Shown: positions 18,346 to 27,695, numbered from the stretch's first letter. The stretch: 51,274 nt of DNA from an uncultured Rhodopila sp. (GCA_903932145.1 CAIZFE010000005.1:1-51274); one strand, 5' to 3'. The notes: a model not told the origin generated them from the letters alone. Numbers and translations are program-made.

Positions 18346-18855
18346 ATGGAAGGCGGCGTCACCTCGGTTCTCCGTTGGGTGGTCAAAGTGACCGAAGGCG
18401 CCGCCGCTGTGCTGATCGGTTTCATTGTCTGCTGCAACGCGGCACAGATTTTCTGCCGTTACGTCTTGCTGGACCCGATCAGTTGGACTGATGAGGCGAT
18501 GCGCTATGCCATGGTGTGGGTCGCGTTTCTCGCCGGCAGCGCCTTGGTGTTCCGGCAGGAGCACATGGCGCTGAACGTGTTCGACACCATCAAATCCAAA
18601 GCCGTCGTCTGGTTGCTGAAAACGTTTGTGCTGGTGTCGATCTTCGGGTTTGCCTTGCTGCTGATCATCTACGGGTGGCCGTTGGCGATCCGTAATATAA
18701 AGCAATTCTCGCCCTCTTCCCAGGTTCCGTTGGTCTGGGCCTATCTCGCCGTGCCGGTCGGGGGCGTGCTGATGGCGGTTTATGCCGTCTGGCTGCTGAT
18801 CTTTCCGAAAAGCGCGCCGGTCATCGAAGACGATGTGGAGTCATTTCACCCATGA
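18346..18855 (+). CDS. TRAP transporter small permease DctQ
   Basis: A 169-residue membrane protein with four hydrophobic segments and the DctQ hallmark sequence around ISWTDEAMRYAMVWVAFLAGS, plus a FRQEHMALNVFD cytoplasmic turn. It partners with DctM for Na+-driven uptake. The gene lies between dctP and dctM and overlaps dctM by 4 bases. Confidence 0.9.
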   Translation: MEGGVTSVLRWVVKVTEGAAAVLIGFIVCCNAAQIFCRYVLLDPISWTDEAMRYAMVWVAFLAGSALVFRQEHMALNVFDTIKSKAVVWLLKTFVLVSIFGFALLLIIYGWPLAIRNIKQFSPSSQVPLVWAYLAVPVGGVLMAVYAVWLLIFPKSAPVIEDDVESFHP

Positions 18856-20126
18856 GCCTGATGGCCGGAATTTTCGTCGCCCTGCTCGCGCTGGGCGTGC
18901 CGATCGCGTTTGTGATGGGTATCGCCGGGTCTGTGGGTATGTTCGCGCTCGATCTGAAACCGATGCTGATCGCGCAACGGATGTTCAACGGGGTGGACAG
19001 TTTCATCCTGTTGGCCGCGCCGTTCTACATCCTGGCTGGCGAACTGATGTCGCGCAGCGGGATCACGCAGCGACTGGTTCGCCTGTCGATGCTGATTACC
19101 GGCCATGTGCGCGGCGGCACCGCGTTCGGCAGCGTGCTCAGCGCGGTGCTGTTCTCCGGCATTTCCGGCACGGCGGTGGGTGACACAGCCGCGCTCGGGC
19201 AGATCTTCATCAAGGAAATGCCGCGCGAGGGCTACAAAACCGAGTATGCCGCCGCCCTGGTCGTTGCCGGTTCGATGATCGGGCCGATCGTGCCGCCATC
19301 GGTCACGCTGGTCATCTTTAGTGCGGTGTCGCAGCTTTCGGTGATCGACCTGTTCATCGCCGGCATCATCCCCGGGCTGTTGCTGGCCGCGGGCGTCGCC
19401 TGTGTCATCCTGTTCCACGTCTTCACCAGAGGTCTGCCACGCTCCCGCTTCTCACTGGATGGCGAACCCGTATGGCGGGTCGTCGGCGAAGGCCTGCTGG
19501 TGGTCATGCTGCCGGTTATCCTTGTTGGCGGCGCCCTGTCCGGCATCTTCACCACGACCGAGGCTGGCGGCGTCGCCGTGCTGTACACCCTGGTACTCGG
19601 TACCGCCGTTTTCCGTAAACTGGGGCCGACAGAAATTTGGCAGGCGCTGATCGTTACGGCGCGCATCAGTGCCTCGATCTACCTGGTGTTGGCCGCGTCA
19701 GGCGTGTTGTCCTACGCAATGACGACGGCTGGAATCTCCGGCTGGGTGCGAGGGCTCGGTCCGCTGTTCGCCGGCCATCCGACCTATTTCATGTTCGCCA
19801 TCGTGCTGTTCCTGATCGGTGTCGGTGCGGTGCTCGAACCCGGACCGGCGATCGTGATCTTCGTGCCGTTGCTGCTGCCGGTGGCCCGCGCGATGGGGAT
19901 CGACCCGCTACAGTTCTCCATCGTGTTCGTGCTGACGCTGGCACTCGGGCTTTCGACGCCGCCGATCGGGTTGTGCCTGTTCATCGCCTGCAAAATAGGG
20001 CGAATAAGCATGGGCAAGCTGTTCGGCGCATTGTGGCCGTTCTTCGTAGCGGAGAAATTCGTGGTGGTGCTGCTGGTGCTGGTGCCGTGGTTTTCAACCT
20101 ATCTGGTGCACTTGATCCGGGGCTAG
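18852..20126 (+). CDS. TRAP transporter large permease DctM
   Basis: This 424-residue, about twelve-segment permease contains the family's motifs: FVMGIAGSVGMFALDL, FILLAAPFYILAGELMSRSGIT, the GTAVGDTAALGQIFIKEM segment and GLSTPPIGLCLFI near the end. It moves substrate with Na+ after delivery by DctP. It ends the dehydratase - SDR - TRAP unit. No terminator hairpin was seen directly after the stop. Confidence 0.92.
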   Translation: MSLMAGIFVALLALGVPIAFVMGIAGSVGMFALDLKPMLIAQRMFNGVDSFILLAAPFYILAGELMSRSGITQRLVRLSMLITGHVRGGTAFGSVLSAVLFSGISGTAVGDTAALGQIFIKEMPREGYKTEYAAALVVAGSMIGPIVPPSVTLVIFSAVSQLSVIDLFIAGIIPGLLLAAGVACVILFHVFTRGLPRSRFSLDGEPVWRVVGEGLLVVMLPVILVGGALSGIFTTTEAGGVAVLYTLVLGTAVFRKLGPTEIWQALIVTARISASIYLVLAASGVLSYAMTTAGISGWVRGLGPLFAGHPTYFMFAIVLFLIGVGAVLEPGPAIVIFVPLLLPVARAMGIDPLQFSIVFVLTLALGLSTPPIGLCLFIACKIGRISMGKLFGALWPFFVAEKFVVVLLVLVPWFSTYLVHLIRG

Positions 20127-20148
20127 TTCGGCCGGTATCATTGCCCGG

Positions 20149-20544
20149 ATGTACCAAGCCCTTCTCTCCATTCCGCACGACGCCGTGATGAACGGCCTCG
20201 ACCTTCTGGCGTTCGTCCTGATCACGCCGGAACTGATCGGCGAGGTTCGGTTGAACAAACTGACCTCCTGGATCCGTCGTATTCTTGGCGGCGAGAACCG
20301 AACGATCCTGATCGTGCTGGCACTGTTCCTGGCGGGACGCCTCGCCGGACATTTCGGCATCCCGCGCGGCTATTCCCACCTGCTGTTCCTGGCCGGCGCG
20401 GGCGCCTTGATCGCAGCCCTGTTTCTGATGATCAATCGCTTCGTCAAAGCCACACCGTCCCGCCAGTTGATGCTGGTTCTCGGCGCCGCCTTGTTCGTGT
20501 GCGCCCGCGTGACCGGGATAGTCTTCGCTCTCCAGGCTGAGTGA
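20149..20544 (+). CDS. Hypothetical small membrane protein
   Basis: I do not recognise a family. The 131-residue product has about four hydrophobic stretches (residues ~14-31, 50-68, 76-96 and 105-128), separated by short basic loops, e.g. NKLTSWIRRILGGENR. It begins 23 bp after dctM, without a strong ribosome site, and sits 78 bp before zwf. Base composition and codon use match the neighbours, so it is likely a real gene. Confidence 0.6.
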   Translation: MYQALLSIPHDAVMNGLDLLAFVLITPELIGEVRLNKLTSWIRRILGGENRTILIVLALFLAGRLAGHFGIPRGYSHLLFLAGAGALIAALFLMINRFVKATPSRQLMLVLGAALFVCARVTGIVFALQAE

Positions 20545-20622
20545 CCCCCGGTGGCGGGCTTTCCGCGGATAGTGTAGCAAGCACGCTGCACCCGCGAAGG
20601 CCACCCACCAGGAGAGCTTTGG

Positions 20623-22098
20623 ATGCCCAAGATCATTCCCGTCGATATCTTCGATTGTGTCGTCTTTGGCGCCACCGGCGACCTGACGCTTCGAAAACTG
20701 CTGCCCGCGCTGTATTACCGGTTTCGGGATGGCCAGATGCCGCCGGAATCGCGGGTGATCGGCGCCGCTCGGTCTGCGTTGTCCGACGAGGACTATCGGG
20801 CGCGCGCCGCCAAGGCCCTGGAGAAGCACGTCGCGCAGGCCGACCGCGACCCGGAAACCGTCCGGCGTTTTCTGGGGCAACTGCATTACGTTTCCATTGA
20901 CGCCACGGCACACGATGCGGACTGGAGCCGTTTCGACACTGTACTGGACGATCAACGGGTCCGGGTCTTCTATTTCGCCACCTCGCCGGATCTGTATGGG
21001 CCGGTCTGCCGGGCGCTTGGCGCGAACGGGATGGTGACGGAGTTGTCACGCGTCGTCCTGGAAAAGCCGATCGGCCATGACGCGGAGTCGGCGCATGCGA
21101 TCATTGAAGACGTCGGAACGGTGTTCTCCGAGTCGCAAACGTTCCGTATCGACCACTTCCTGGGCAAGGAGACAGTGCAGAACCTGATGGCGCTGCGGTT
21201 CGCCAACACGATCTTTGAGCGTCTGTGGACCGCCGACGTGATCGATCATGTGCAGATCACGGTGTCGGAGACGGTCGGCCTGGAAGGTCGTGGCGGCTAC
21301 TACGACAAATCGGGCGCGTTGCGGGATATGGTGCAGAACCATCTGTTGCAGTTGCTGTGTCTGATCGCGATGGACCCTCCGATTTCGCTGGATGCGGATC
21401 GGGTACGCGATGAAAAATTGAAGGTGCTGCGGGCCTTGAAGCCGATGGAAGCCCATGACGTTGCCCATCTGACCGTGCGCGGACAATACACCCAGGGCGC
21501 GATCGATGGGAAACCGGTGCCCGGGTATCTGACCGATCTGGGGTCCGATGAGGCATCCCGAACCGAGAGTTTCGTGGCGCTGAAGGCAGAGGTCCGCACG
21601 TGGCGGTGGTCCGGCGTGCCGTTCTACCTGCGCACCGGCAAGCGGTTACCGGCGAAAGTGTCCGAAATCGTCATCCAGTTTCGAAAACCGCCGTTTTCGA
21701 TCTTCCCGCCCGAAACCGCGGAGTGGCGCCCGAACACGCTGATTATCCGGTTGCAGCCGGAAGAAGGCATGCGGCTGGAGATGATGACCAAGGACCCCGG
21801 CCCGGGCGGATTGCGCCTGTCCCCGACCGGCTTGGATATCAGCTTCGAGAAGACGTTCGGCAAGCGATTCCCGGATGCTTACGAGCGGCTGCTGATGGAC
21901 ACAGTGCGCGGCAACCCGACGTTGTTCATGCGTCATGATGAGGTCGAGGCCGCCTGGGCCTGGGTCGAACCCATCCTGGAAGCCTGGGCCGCTCGGCCTG
22001 ACCATCCACGGCCTTACCCGGCGGGAAGCTGGGGGCCGACCGCTGCGATCGCGCTGATCGAACGCGACGGCCGGACATGGCATGAGGAAATTGTTTAG
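20623..22098 (+). CDS. zwf: Glucose-6-phosphate 1-dehydrogenase
   Basis: Zwf oxidises glucose-6-phosphate to 6-phosphogluconolactone, feeding the pentose-phosphate and Entner-Doudoroff routes. The 491-residue protein has the N-terminal NAD(P)-binding loop FGATGDLTLRKLLPALY at residues ~10-26, the active-site signature FRIDHFLGKETVQNL near 173-187 and the C-terminal FYLRTGKRL. GGAGAG precedes the ATG. It is followed 18 bp later by pgm, so both likely form an operon of hexose-phosphate metabolism, here next to sugar-acid genes. Confidence 0.96.
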   Translation: MPKIIPVDIFDCVVFGATGDLTLRKLLPALYYRFRDGQMPPESRVIGAARSALSDEDYRARAAKALEKHVAQADRDPETVRRFLGQLHYVSIDATAHDADWSRFDTVLDDQRVRVFYFATSPDLYGPVCRALGANGMVTELSRVVLEKPIGHDAESAHAIIEDVGTVFSESQTFRIDHFLGKETVQNLMALRFANTIFERLWTADVIDHVQITVSETVGLEGRGGYYDKSGALRDMVQNHLLQLLCLIAMDPPISLDADRVRDEKLKVLRALKPMEAHDVAHLTVRGQYTQGAIDGKPVPGYLTDLGSDEASRTESFVALKAEVRTWRWSGVPFYLRTGKRLPAKVSEIVIQFRKPPFSIFPPETAEWRPNTLIIRLQPEEGMRLEMMTKDPGPGGLRLSPTGLDISFEKTFGKRFPDAYERLLMDTVRGNPTLFMRHDEVEAAWAWVEPILEAWAARPDHPRPYPAGSWGPTAAIALIERDGRTWHEEIV

Positions 22099-22116
22099 AC
22101 TTTCTTCGGGAGAGAA

Positions 22117-23781
22117 ATGTTGGCCATCAATATCCACCCCAACGCGGGCAAGACCCTCGACCCGTCGAAGCTGGTGAACATCCCCCGGCTGATCACGGCC
22201 TACTTCACCGGCAAGCCCGATCCGGCGGTGCCATCGCAACGCGTGGCGTTCGGCACGTCCGGTCATCGCGGGTCCGCGCTGGAGACGGCGTTCAACGAAA
22301 ACCACATCCTGGCAATCAGCCAGGCGATTTGCGATCATCGCACCCGCGTTGGCATCACTGGCCCGTTGTTTGTCGGGAACGATACGCACGCACTATCGGA
22401 ACCGGCCATAGCCAGCGCGGTGGAAGTGTTCGCCGCGAACGGTGTGGAAACGTTCATCGACGCGCAAGGCGGCTACACGCCCACCCCCGTCATCTCGCAC
22501 GCCATCCTGTGCTACAACCGAGGCCGCAGCAGCGGTCTCGCGGATGGTGTGGTGATCACGCCATCGCACAACCCGCCCGAGGATGGCGGCTTCAAGTACA
22601 ACCCCCCGAACGGTGGCCCCGCCGATACCGCCATTACGGGCGGGATCGAAAAGGCCGCGAACGCATTCCTTGCAGCCGGCCTGGAGGGAATAAAACGCAT
22701 CCCGCTGGATCAGGCGTTGCGGTCGCCCAACGTTCATCGGCACGATTATATCGGGCTGTATGTCGCCGACCTGGGGAGCGTCATCGATATGGACGCGATC
22801 CGTTCGGCCGGCGTGAAAATCGGTATCGATCCGCTGGGCGGTGCGGCGGTGCATTACTGGCAGCCGATCATCGATCGTTACGGTCTGAACGCCACCATCG
22901 TCAGCGACACGATCGATCCGACGTTCCGCTTCATGACCGCCGACTGGGACGGCAAAATCCGTATGGATTGTTCCTCGCCCTATGCCATGGCTCGACTGAT
23001 CGCTATGCGGGAGACATTCGACGTAGCGTTCGCGAACGATACCGATGCGGACCGGCACGGGATCGTCACGCGGTCCGGCGGATTAATCAATCCCAACCAT
23101 TACCTCGCCACGATGATATCGTATCTGTTCGGTAACCGGCCGGAGTGGGGCACCGGCAAGGCGGTCGGCAAAACCGTGGTCAGCAGCGGCATCATCGATC
23201 GCGTGGCGAACAAAATCGGCTGCGGCCTGGTCGAGGTGCCGGTCGGCTTCAAGTGGTTCGTCGATGGCCTGATCGGCGGAACATTGGGCTTCGGCGGCGA
23301 GGAAAGCGCCGGGGCGTCATTCCTGCGACGTGACGGATCGGTCTGGAGCACAGACAAGGACGGACTGATCCCCGGCCTGCTGGCGGCGGAGATCACCGCC
23401 CGAACCGGACGCGACCCGAGCGAGAATTTCAAAAATCTGACGGATGAACTCGGCGTGCCATTCTACGCCCGAATCGATGCCCCGGCGACGCTGCGGCAGA
23501 AAGATGTGTTGAAAAAGGTTTCGCCCGAACAAATCGGGATGGCGGATCTGGGCGGCGAACCGGTTCGCGCGACCCTGTCGGCGGCACCCGGCAATGGTGC
23601 CTCCATCGGCGGCATTAAAGTCGTGGCCGAGAACGGATGGTTTGCCGCCCGGCCATCCGGCACCGAAGATGTTTACAAGATCTACGCCGAAAGCTTCCAG
23701 GGCGAGGATCACCTGCACCGTATCCAGCAAGAAGCGCAGGAGGCAATCTCCCGTGTGTTCACGGCAGCCGGCCCTGGCTGA
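22117..23781 (+). CDS. pgm: Phosphoglucomutase (alpha-D-glucose-specific)
   Basis: Pgm interconverts glucose-1-phosphate and glucose-6-phosphate. The 554-residue protein carries the phosphoserine loop [17 protein letters not shown] with Ser150, the Mg-binding NDTDADRHG near 307-315, the sugar-binding [10 protein letters not shown] near 389-398 and the phosphate-binding [16 protein letters not shown] at the C-terminus. This is the bacterial Pgm form with the long N-terminus, rather than the phosphoglucosamine mutase. GGGAGAG precedes the ATG. It lies between zwf and hemC on the same strand. Confidence 0.95.
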   Translation: MLAINIHPNAGKTLDPSKLVNIPRLITAYFTGKPDPAVPSQRVAFGTSGHRGSALETAFNENHILAISQAICDHRTRVGITGPLFVGNDTHALSEPAIASAVEVFAANGVETFIDAQGGYTPTPVISHAILCYNRGRSSGLADGVVITPSHNPPEDGGFKYNPPNGGPADTAITGGIEKAANAFLAAGLEGIKRIPLDQALRSPNVHRHDYIGLYVADLGSVIDMDAIRSAGVKIGIDPLGGAAVHYWQPIIDRYGLNATIVSDTIDPTFRFMTADWDGKIRMDCSSPYAMARLIAMRETFDVAFANDTDADRHGIVTRSGGLINPNHYLATMISYLFGNRPEWGTGKAVGKTVVSSGIIDRVANKIGCGLVEVPVGFKWFVDGLIGGTLGFGGEESAGASFLRRDGSVWSTDKDGLIPGLLAAEITARTGRDPSENFKNLTDELGVPFYARIDAPATLRQKDVLKKVSPEQIGMADLGGEPVRATLSAAPGNGASIGGIKVVAENGWFAARPSGTEDVYKIYAESFQGEDHLHRIQQEAQEAISRVFTAAGPG

Positions 23782-23821
23782 GGTCTGGCCCGGCCGCCGA
23801 ACGAGGTGCTAAGCAGGGGCG

Positions 23822-24763
23822 ATGAACACCGCCCCTCCCGTCCGCGCCGGCACGCGCGGCTCCCCGCTCGCATTGGTGCAGACCCGCACCTTCCTCCGCC
23901 TGCTCGCCGCCGTCCCGGGTGCGGGTCAGGGGCAGGAGATGATCATCAACACCACCGGCGACGCGGTGCAGGACCGCCCGCTCGCCGATATCGGCGGCAA
24001 GGGGCTGTTCGCCAAGGAAATCCACGAGGCGCTGTTGGATCACCGCATCGACTGCGCGGTCCACAGCATGAAGGACCTGGAAACCGAATTGCCGCCTGGC
24101 ATCGTCATCGGCTGCGTGCTGGTGCGGGAAGATGCGCGCGATGTGCTGATCCTCGGCGACACAGGTTCGGCATCAGACCCGGCCGACCCGTTCGCCGGCC
24201 TGCCGCATGGCGCGCTGGTCGGGACCTCCTCCGTGCGGCGGCAGGCGCAGTTGCTGCATGCCCGCCCTGATCTGCGGGTCGCCTCGATCCGGGGGAACGT
24301 GCAAACGCGGCTGAGGAAACTGCGGGAGGGCGAGTGCCAGGCCAGCCTGCTCGCGCTGGCCGGGCTGCGCCGGTTGGACATGGAGGTTCCGGGGGCGGTC
24401 GTGCTTGACCCGTCGGTCATGCTGCCGGCGGCGGCTCAGGGGGTCGTTGCGGTGACCGTGCGGGCCGATGATGTCGCGTTGCGCGGTGTGTTGGCGGCGA
24501 TCGACGATCGAGCCTCCCGCATCGCGGCAACCGCCGAACGGGCGATGCTGGCCGAGCTGGATGGATCGTGCCGCACGCCGATCGGGGCGCACGCTTCGAT
24601 ATCAACGGGCGGCAGCCTGACGCTGACCGGGCTGGTCGCCCGCGCCGACGGAACGTTCCTGTTGCGGCGCACGCTGGCCGGGGCGTCGGCCGACGCGGCG
24701 CGCATCGGGGAAGACCTGGGAGCCAGCTTACGGGCCGACTCCCCGGCCGATTTGTTCGCCTAG
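23822..24763 (+). CDS. hemC: Hydroxymethylbilane synthase (porphobilinogen deaminase)
   Basis: HemC polymerises four porphobilinogen units into hydroxymethylbilane in tetrapyrrole synthesis. The 313-residue protein has RAGTRGSPLALVQT at the start, the catalytic Asp85 in HSMKDLE, the substrate-binding GTSSVRRQAQLL and RGNVQTRL, and Cys250 in LDGSCRTPIGAHA, which anchors the dipyrromethane cofactor. It is intact and full length. It follows pgm by 40 bp and overlaps the convergent dehydrogenase gene by 4 bases. Confidence 0.96.
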   Translation: MNTAPPVRAGTRGSPLALVQTRTFLRLLAAVPGAGQGQEMIINTTGDAVQDRPLADIGGKGLFAKEIHEALLDHRIDCAVHSMKDLETELPPGIVIGCVLVREDARDVLILGDTGSASDPADPFAGLPHGALVGTSSVRRQAQLLHARPDLRVASIRGNVQTRLRKLREGECQASLLALAGLRRLDMEVPGAVVLDPSVMLPAAAQGVVAVTVRADDVALRGVLAAIDDRASRIAATAERAMLAELDGSCRTPIGAHASISTGGSLTLTGLVARADGTFLLRRTLAGASADAARIGEDLGASLRADSPADLFA

Positions 24764-25740
24764 AACCAGGTCGCCTTGTCCACGACGTTGCGCAATGGCC
24801 GCCCTTCGGCGAAGGCCTTGCAGTTGTCCTGAATGATCTGCAAGCGGCGGTCGTTCAGGTGCGGGCCGTATCCCGCCATGTGCGGCGTCAGCAGAACGTT
24901 CGGCATGCCCCACAGCTTATGCTCCGCCGGCAACGGTTCTTGCTCATAAACATCCAGGGCGGCACCGGCGATGTCGCCTTTGTTCAGCGCGGCGACCAGG
25001 TCGTCCAGTTTCGTCGTCATGCCGCGGCCGATGTTGATGAAGAAGGCGCTGGTCTTCATCAACCGGAATTTCGCGGCACTGAAGAAACCTTCTGTCGCCG
25101 GGGTGTGGGGCACCGTCAAAATGACGAAGTCGGCACGCGGCAAAAGCGAATCCAACGCCTCTGGTTGATGCAGTTCCGCGACGAAGTCAGGTTTGTCGGT
25201 GCGCCGAGCATCGACGGCCAGGACCTGCATATTGAACGCGTGTAGCAAGCGTGCGGTTTCGGCGCCAATGCCGCCCAGGCCGACGATCAGGGCGGTGGCA
25301 CCGGGCAGGGCGACGACGCCATGGTCCTCGGGCGGCTTTTTCCACTCGCGGCGAAGCTGTTGCGGAATGGAAACATGCAGGCCACGGGCGAAGGCGAGCA
25401 CGAACGCCAGGATGTGGGCGCTGATGTGATCGTTATAGATTTCGCGGAAATTGGTAACGGTGACCGGGTGCGCGACCAGTTCCGGGTAGTAGTAGCCAGC
25501 CGGCGGCGCGGCCTGCGGTGCTTGCAGCCAACGCAATCGTTGCGCTTTACCGAGCAGTTCGGCGGGTAATGTGCCGAACACGGCATCGGCGGTGGTGATG
25601 GCGGCCTCGGCGGTGGCGGCGTCTTCGGCAACGATGATTCGCATACCGGCAACGGTATCGGTCAGGCGTTGCGCCCATTGCCGGGTCAGGGCGGTTTGCG
25701 GCGGTAGCATCAGAAAGGTGAATGCGTTGGTGTCGGTCAT
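24760..25740 (-). CDS. D-isomer-specific 2-hydroxyacid dehydrogenase, copy 2
   Basis: A 326-residue NAD-dependent enzyme with the GLGGIGAETARLL nucleotide loop, the catalytic Arg in FINIGRGMTTKLDDL and the His in LLTPHMAGYGPH. The frame extends far upstream but the ATG at 25738-25740 has AAAGG upstream and starts a normal N-terminal domain. It is tail-to-tail with hemC and faces a 562-bp gap. Low similarity to the enzyme at 13506 suggests a different substrate. No adjacent partner points to a pathway. Confidence 0.85.
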   Translation of the reverse strand: MTDTNAFTFLMLPPQTALTRQWAQRLTDTVAGMRIIVAEDAATAEAAITTADAVFGTLPAELLGKAQRLRWLQAPQAAPPAGYYYPELVAHPVTVTNFREIYNDHISAHILAFVLAFARGLHVSIPQQLRREWKKPPEDHGVVALPGATALIVGLGGIGAETARLLHAFNMQVLAVDARRTDKPDFVAELHQPEALDSLLPRADFVILTVPHTPATEGFFSAAKFRLMKTSAFFINIGRGMTTKLDDLVAALNKGDIAGAALDVYEQEPLPAEHKLWGMPNVLLTPHMAGYGPHLNDRRLQIIQDNCKAFAEGRPLRNVVDKATWF

Positions 25741-26302
25741 GGGGCGGCCTTTGAAGATGGCGGCAAACCATAGCACCGGCCGGCTCCGCCCGTCATGGTA
25801 CGGCGGTTTCCCGCACGCGGCCGCGTGCGCCCGCCGGGTCGGCAACAATGCGCTGGCCGATCGGATGCCCCGCCACGGGACCTGACACCCCTGCAACAGA
25901 TGCTCGTTCGCCTGAGTCACGAGCAAGCATAGACGAAGGACGACCCCGCACTCACGCAAGCGTGCGTTGCTTCGCGATAACCCTGGCGATAGATAAAAAC
26001 AGTAATCTATAACACATTATTTCAGGAATACGCTCATCGGGCACCGACTGAGACCACCAGATGAACGGATTTCGAATGGAGTACAAATGGTCTATTTATG
26101 TCTTTATATTACAATAACAAAAATCCAACATGGCGTGTGCCCGGAGCTGCCTCCTCATGTAGCGGGTCCAAATGCCAAAGCTACGGAGTAACCGATGACT
26201 GCATTTTGAAATTTGTAACAGAAACCACAATCAGCTCTCCGCCTATCATCATTATCGATTGGCAGAACGGTCGATCCGCACATCTGAAAAAGGAAATGTC
26301 CA
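25741..26302. other. 562-bp AT-rich intergenic region
   Basis: From about 25970 the DNA turns clearly AT-rich compared with the flanks. It contains the promoter side of the minus-strand dehydrogenase and the leader of the plus-strand repeat protein. A -10-like TATATT at 26105-26110 could serve the latter; its -35 is poor. A structured segment at 26143-26206 is listed separately. A 74-codon open frame at 26098 crosses the structure and has no ribosome site, so I do not call it. Confidence 0.5.
26143..26206 (+). ncRNA. Candidate structured leader RNA with H-type pseudoknot
   Basis: Upstream of the repeat-protein gene several complementary segments interleave. GGAG (26143-26146) pairs with CTCC (26151-26154). 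TCATGTAGC (26155-26163) can pair GTAGC with GCTAC (26180-26184) and TCAT with ATGA (26195-26198). AAATGC (26170-26175), lying inside that loop, is complementary to GCATTT (26201-26206) outside it, giving an H-type pseudoknot. The core CAAAGCTACGG followed by TAACCGATGA recalls part of class-I c-di-GMP riboswitch cores (CAAAGC-ACGG and GGTTACCGA), but the 5' domain with a GNRA loop is absent. The structure ends ~97 bases before the ATG. The fold is seen on paper only; function is inferred. Confidence 0.4.
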
Positions 26303-27640
26303 ATGGTCACCTCGCCGAATGACACCGTCGTTACCGGAATTGGAGCGTCAGTAACCGATAGCGGCGGCAACGTGTGGACGATTGATACAAACGGTCAGAT
26401 TACCGTCAACGGGGCGGTTGACCCGACCACCGCGAATGTGGACGAGCTGGCATATTATGGCGGCCTGATCTGGCAGAAAAATGCCGCCAATCAGTGGTAC
26501 GCCAAAACGGCCCCCACCGCGGCCTGGGTCCATTGGCCGAACGCGACCTCGCCGGTCGTGATACCGAATCTGTCAGCCAATGACGCCACCATCGCCGCCG
26601 GGGGCGCGGCCACGCTTGTTGACGCCAACGGCAATGTTTGGGGCCTGACAGGTGCCGGTGGCACCAGCAACTACCAGGTGACCGTCGATGGGGCCGTTGA
26701 CCATACCACGGCCAACGTCGTGCAGATGGCACTCGTCAACGGCACGATCTGGCAGGAGAACACAGCCGGACTTTGGTATTCCAAGACCACACCGGCCAGC
26801 ACCTGGTGGACTGCCGGGACCGCCATAGATCCCCTGACCGGGGCCCCGGAGCCGATCGCCCTGACCTGGACCGGTGGCGGCAACAACCTTGCCTCCAATC
26901 CAGCCGACTGGTCGCCTGCGGTTGCACCACGGCCCGGTTACGCGCTCACGATGGGGTCGGGGGCGATGAACCTGTCTGGTGTGGCGTTGGCGGGGGATAC
27001 TCTTTCCATCAGTGCCGGCTCGGATGTGACTATAACGACAATCGGCGCAACGCGGTTGAATATCGCAACGACCGGCCCCGCGGCTCATATCAATATCAAT
27101 GCGGCACCCGGCAGCACGCTGAATCTGACGGCGGACATCGGCGCCGGCTATTTGAATGTATCGGGAGGCACACTGGGATTTATCGGCACCAGCGTGTTCG
27201 CCGCCTTCAGCACCGTATTGTCCGACAATATTGTCGGAACAGGGACTCTTGATCTGCTTGGCGGGAATGCAACCGGCGAATTTATGGAGATCAATGGGTC
27301 CGTCGGACCCGGTTTGACGTTCGATATCAGTGCCCCGGGGCCGGACGATGCCGGGCTACAAATCGACCATCCTTCGACGTTTCACGGCAGCATTGTTTTG
27401 CGATCCGGTTTCGCGGCCTTCATGGGCATTCAGGCGACCAGTGGTGAACTGCTGAACGGTGTCCTGGAAATGTTCAATGGCAGCAAACTCGTGGATGCCA
27501 CTCGGTTTGTCAGCGCTCCCAACGGTGAGGGCGGCGCTCTACAAATGCAGCAAACCAGCGCCGGCGTAATGGTTTCGATCGGGCTCGGAGATGTCTATCA
27601 GCCGGGAGGCGTCGGAACAGCATTACCACTGCACACATAG
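26303..27640 (+). CDS. Repeat-containing beta-rich protein, probably surface or secreted
   Basis: This 445-residue protein has two copies of a ~65-residue repeat (residues ~15-75 and 102-169). Each has a DxxGNVW strand, a (I/Q)TVDGAVD-like turn, TTANV, an IWQ(K/E)N box and a WY(A/S)KT(A/T)P..W end. From ~185 a second region begins with LTWTGGGNNLASNPADWSP, the pattern that opens beta-helix domains of autotransporter-like proteins, followed by Gly/Thr/Asn-rich strands to the end. There is no signal peptide, so if exported it would need a type I or similar route. AAAGGAAAT precedes the ATG. The leader is AT-rich and structured, and a strong hairpin follows. Function unknown; surface location is inferred. 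Confidence 0.65.
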   Translation: MVTSPNDTVVTGIGASVTDSGGNVWTIDTNGQITVNGAVDPTTANVDELAYYGGLIWQKNAANQWYAKTAPTAAWVHWPNATSPVVIPNLSANDATIAAGGAATLVDANGNVWGLTGAGGTSNYQVTVDGAVDHTTANVVQMALVNGTIWQENTAGLWYSKTTPASTWWTAGTAIDPLTGAPEPIALTWTGGGNNLASNPADWSPAVAPRPGYALTMGSGAMNLSGVALAGDTLSISAGSDVTITTIGATRLNIATTGPAAHININAAPGSTLNLTADIGAGYLNVSGGTLGFIGTSVFAAFSTVLSDNIVGTGTLDLLGGNATGEFMEINGSVGPGLTFDISAPGPDDAGLQIDHPSTFHGSIVLRSGFAAFMGIQATSGELLNGVLEMFNGSKLVDATRFVSAPNGEGGALQMQQTSAGVMVSIGLGDVYQPGGVGTALPLHT

Positions 27641-27643
27641 CTA

Positions 27644-27676
27644 TTGCGAAAGCCCCGGCGTTCGGGGCTTTCGCAA
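27644..27676 (+). terminator. Strong terminator hairpin
   Basis: TTGCGAAAGCCCC (27644-27656) and GGGGCTTTCGCAA (27664-27676) form a perfect 13-bp stem with a 7-nt loop, starting 4 bases after the stop codon of the repeat protein. No clean T tract follows, but the position and stem make a transcription terminator very likely. The lipoprotein gene on the other strand ends 20 bases beyond, so it may serve both. Confidence 0.8.
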
Positions 27677-27695
27677 CTCGGTTGCGCAGTCAATC

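Noticed and set aside
26143..26206. Calling the leader a class-I c-di-GMP riboswitch
   Set aside because: Only part of the 3' core matches; the GNRA-looped 5' domain and long third stem are missing, so only a generic structured RNA is reported.
26098..26322. 74-codon frame upstream of the repeat protein
   Set aside because: No ribosome site, low-complexity product, and it covers the structured leader and overlaps the real start.
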